This document shows positions 6,676-8,741 of a DNA stretch of 8,741 bases, piece after piece. Position numbers and translations under genes: made by a program. Within the stretch, counting starts at the first letter, position 1. Each line of letters starts with the position of its first letter. The stretch lies in contig CAMLNY010000023.1 of assembly GCA_946481405.1 (NCBI GenBank), positions 1 to 8,741 of the forward strand. The letters run 5' to 3'. The notes under the pieces are model-generated. The model was not told the origin of the DNA, searched no databases, and saw nothing but the letters and a program-made list of their open reading frames with translations. The stretch comes from an uncultured Brevundimonas sp. GTDB taxonomy: Bacteria > Pseudomonadota > Alphaproteobacteria > Caulobacterales > Caulobacteraceae.

Positions 6676-8106
6676 TCACTTAGTCTGTTGCAGCGCATCA
6701 TCCAAGCGCCCCAACGCTTCTTCTCGCCCCAATGCGGACAAGGTGCGGGCGATGTCGGGCGAGGCGGCGCCGCCGGTCAGGGCGGCGCGCATCGGCGGTC
6801 CGATCTTGCCGAAACCAACGCCTTCCTCTTCCGCGAAAACTTTCAGTTCCGCCTCGAGAGCGAAGACGTCCCAGCTCCCGAACAGCGTGAGGCGATCGCG
6901 GACCCGGCCGATGCGCTCGGCCGTCTCGCCGGACAGCAGCATGCGGGCCTTTTCGTCCAGTTCCAGCGGGCGGGTTTTCAGTACGAAGGCCGTCTGATCG
7001 GCCAGTTCCAGCAGGGTTTTGGCGCGGTCCTTCACGAAGGGAATAGCGCGCTGGAGTTTCGCCTCGTCGCCTTCGGCGAGGGTCGCGCCCTTGGCCAGAT
7101 GGGCGTCCAGCGTCAGCCCGGCCAGACGGTCGTCGGCCGCCAGACGCAGCCAGTGCGAATTGACGTGCGCCAGTTTGTCGAAGTCGAGCCGGGCCGGCGC
7201 CTTGCCGACGCCGTCGAGGCCGAACCACGTCTGCGCCTGTTCATCACTGAACAGTTCGTCGTCGCCGTGGGCCCAGCCGAGGCGGGCCAGATAGTTGCGC
7301 ATGGCCTCGGGCAGGTAGCCCATCTCGGCGTACTCATGCACGGCCTGGGCTCCGTGGCGCTTCGACAGCTTCGCCCCGTCCGGGCCGTGAATCAGGGGGA
7401 TGTGGGCGAAGACCGGGCGGGCCCAGCCGAGGGCGTCATAGATCAGCGACTGGCGCGCGGCGTTGTTCAGGTGATCGTCGCCGCGAATGACGTGGGTCAC
7501 TCCCATGTCGTGATCGTCGACGACGACGGCGAGATTGTAGGTCGGGGCGCCGTCCGACCGCAGCAGGACCAGATCGTCCAGATCGTTCGCGTCCCAGCCG
7601 ACCTCGCCCTGGACGGCGTCGGGCACCACGACCCGGCCGGGCAGGGGGCGGCGGAAGCGGACGACGTGTGGCTGGCTGAGGTCGTCGACCGTCGGGGCGC
7701 GGTCGCGCCAGGGCGACTCGAAGGTGCGCTTTTCCGCCTTGGCCTCGTCGCGCAGGCGACCCGTCTCGTCGGCGGAAGTGAAGTCGCGATAGGCGGCCCC
7801 GCGTTCCAGCAACTGGTCCACGACCTCGCGGTGGCGGTCGGCGCGGCTGAATTGGAAGACCGGCTCCTCGTCGGCGAACAGCTCCAGCCAGCTCAGGCCG
7901 TCGAAGATCGCCTTCACCGCCTCGTCGGTCGACCGCTCGCGGTCGGTGTCCTCGATGCGGACGAGAAATTTGCCGCCGCGCCCTTTCGCGTAAAGGTAGT
8001 TGAACAACGCGGTTCTCGCGCCTCCTATGTGGAGGTAGCCGGTGGGCGAGGGGGCGAAACGGGTGACGACCTGGGGCGAGGAAACGTCTGAAGGCATAGG
8101 GGGCAT
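6676..8106 (-). CDS. gltX: GltX, glutamyl-tRNA synthetase
   Basis: Class I aminoacyl-tRNA synthetase that charges tRNA with glutamate. The protein has 476 residues, normal for the bacterial family. The catalytic signatures are FAPSPTGYLHIGGART (17-32, the HIGH motif reading HIGG) and KLSKR (246-250, the KMSKS motif). Between them are RIEDTDRERS (50-59) and the HVIRGDDHL segment (205-213). The C-terminal helical anticodon-binding domain follows. It has no cysteine at all, so the zinc site of E. coli GluRS is missing. Many alphaproteobacteria charge both tRNA-Glu and tRNA-Gln with glutamate and amidate the latter with GatCAB; discrimination cannot be read here. The start at 8106 (MPPMPS) or at Met4 (8097) both fit, and neither has a Shine-Dalgarno on the minus strand. 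The start codon overlaps that of divergent comEC. Confidence 0.96.
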   Translation of the reverse strand: MPPMPSDVSSPQVVTRFAPSPTGYLHIGGARTALFNYLYAKGRGGKFLVRIEDTDRERSTDEAVKAIFDGLSWLELFADEEPVFQFSRADRHREVVDQLLERGAAYRDFTSADETGRLRDEAKAEKRTFESPWRDRAPTVDDLSQPHVVRFRRPLPGRVVVPDAVQGEVGWDANDLDDLVLLRSDGAPTYNLAVVVDDHDMGVTHVIRGDDHLNNAARQSLIYDALGWARPVFAHIPLIHGPDGAKLSKRHGAQAVHEYAEMGYLPEAMRNYLARLGWAHGDDELFSDEQAQTWFGLDGVGKAPARLDFDKLAHVNSHWLRLAADDRLAGLTLDAHLAKGATLAEGDEAKLQRAIPFVKDRAKTLLELADQTAFVLKTRPLELDEKARMLLSGETAERIGRVRDRLTLFGSWDVFALEAELKVFAEEEGVGFGKIGPPMRAALTGGAASPDIARTLSALGREEALGRLDDALQQTK

Positions 8107-8741
8107 GGGGAAGGCGTCCGAACGGGCCGCCCTTATACCCCCCGACGCGGCAAAGCCCAGCCTGTCGGCGCGCGTTCGTGACTGGCTCGAGGGAGAGGCG
8201 GCATCTCAGTCGCTGCGCTGGCGGCTGTGGTCGCCCGTGGCGTTCGGCGGCGGGGCGGCGATCTACTTCGCAATGAGATCGGAGCCGCCGTTCTGGCCGC
8301 TGGCGCTGGCGGCTCTGGTCACGACTGCGCTGTGGCTGGGCGCCCGGCTGATGGCGCGGGGGCGGGGCGTCACTCTGCCGCTGATGCTGGTCGCCTGTCT
8401 GTTTCTGGGGTTGGCGGGCGCCAAGGTCCGGACCGAGCGGGTGGCGGCGCCGATCGCCCCGGCGAGGGCCGAACCGACCGTGGTCGAGGGCTGGGTCGTC
8501 GACGTCGACAGTCCCGGCGATCGGGGCCACCGGGTCGTGATTGCTCCGGTCCGGATCCGGGGACTGGAACCCGGGGATACGCCGATCCGGCTGCGCGCCA
8601 CGGTGCGGGGAGAGCCGCCGACGCCGGGTTCGGCGATCCGGCTGTTCGCCATCCTCAACCCGCCGCCGCCTCCGGCCAGTCCCGGCGCCTACGACTTCGG
8701 ACGCAACGCCTACTTCCAGGGACTTGGCGGGACGGCGTTCG
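8105..8741 (+). CDS. comEC: ComEC/Rec2 family DNA internalisation protein (5' part, continues past window end)
   Basis: ComEC is the inner-membrane channel that carries single-stranded DNA into the cytoplasm during transformation. The frame from ATG 8105 stays open for 212 codons to the end of the window. Residues 21-40 form a short amphipathic stretch (ARVRDWLEG...SLRWRLW), followed by hydrophobic segments at about 43-57, 63-80 and 90-107. Next comes a soluble DUF4131-type domain (VVEGWVVDVD, 127-136; IRLRATVRGEPPTPG, 161-175) ending in ASPGAYDFGRNAYFQGLGG (191-209), a highly characteristic ComEC segment. The competence and beta-lactamase-like domains would lie beyond the window. The ATG at 8105 has GAAGG ten nt upstream and shares CATG with the gltX start; an in-frame GTG at 8063 is an alternative. 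Many bacteria carrying comEC are not known to be transformable, so activity is not implied. Confidence 0.88.
   Translation, partial: MGKASERAALIPPDAAKPSLSARVRDWLEGEAASQSLRWRLWSPVAFGGGAAIYFAMRSEPPFWPLALAALVTTALWLGARLMARGRGVTLPLMLVACLFLGLAGAKVRTERVAAPIAPARAEPTVVEGWVVDVDSPGDRGHRVVIAPVRIRGLEPGDTPIRLRATVRGEPPTPGSAIRLFAILNPPPPPASPGAYDFGRNAYFQGLGGTAF
8132..8137 (-). promoter_or_regulatory. Possible -10 element for gltX
   Basis: The minus strand reads TATAAG (within GGTATAAGGG), a reasonable -10 hexamer about 25 nt before the gltX ATG at 8106. A transcript starting about 7 nt downstream would have a leader of only some 18 nt without a Shine-Dalgarno. TTGCCG upstream is too close to be a standard -35. 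The element lies inside the first codons of comEC. Weak candidate. Confidence 0.2.

Noticed and set aside
8263..8658. Minus-strand open frame (131 codons) at the right end
   Set aside because: Antisense to the N-terminal part of comEC, whose membrane segments and DUF4131-type region are clear on the plus strand.

Overview
The window is G+C-rich (about two thirds by eye) and reads as core chromosome of an alphaproteobacterium of the Caulobacterales, most likely Brevundimonas or a close relative. The best taxonomic markers are the lipid A gene order lpxD-fabZ-lpxA-lpxI-lpxB, with LpxI (first characterised in Caulobacter) in place of LpxH, and a neighbouring gltA-gltX-comEC block. The genus assignment is inference from protein motifs and gene order. 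No mobile element, tRNA, rRNA or CRISPR array was seen.

Plus strand, 1-4413: a tightly packed operon. The 3' part of lpxD runs in from upstream, followed by fabZ, lpxA, lpxI and lpxB. LpxA and LpxD add 3-hydroxyacyl chains to the UDP-sugar, LpxI removes UMP to give lipid X, and LpxB joins lipid X to the UDP-diacyl sugar. FabZ draws on the same 3-hydroxyacyl-ACP pool for phospholipid synthesis. Junctions are ATGA or GTGA stop/start overlaps, and lpxA, lpxI and lpxB all start with GTG. The one larger gap (lpxA-lpxI, 80 bp) is A+T-rich and holds a 26-codon open frame ending in the same kind of GTGA overlap. Nine bases after lpxB comes a 107-codon gene of unusual design: a ribbon-helix-helix-like N-terminus, one membrane helix and a canonical EF-hand calcium loop at the C-terminus.

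Minus strand, 8106-4410: gltX (glutamyl-tRNA synthetase), gltA (citrate synthase) and lepB (signal peptidase I). A strong intrinsic terminator follows gltA, so lepB probably has its own promoter. The short lepB upstream region carries three TGTCC-type sites spaced at whole helical turns. lepB ends tail-to-tail with the EF-hand gene, the two TAG stops sharing one CTAG.

Plus strand, 8105-8741: the 5' part of comEC (DNA-uptake channel), cut by the window end. Its ATG and the gltX ATG face away from each other and share one CATG.

Most of the window is ordinary housekeeping sequence. The best candidate for something undescribed is the membrane RHH/EF-hand protein at 4090-4413, followed by the small ORF before lpxI, the possible operator upstream of lepB, and the LpxA active-site substitutions that fit a diamino-sugar lipid A.
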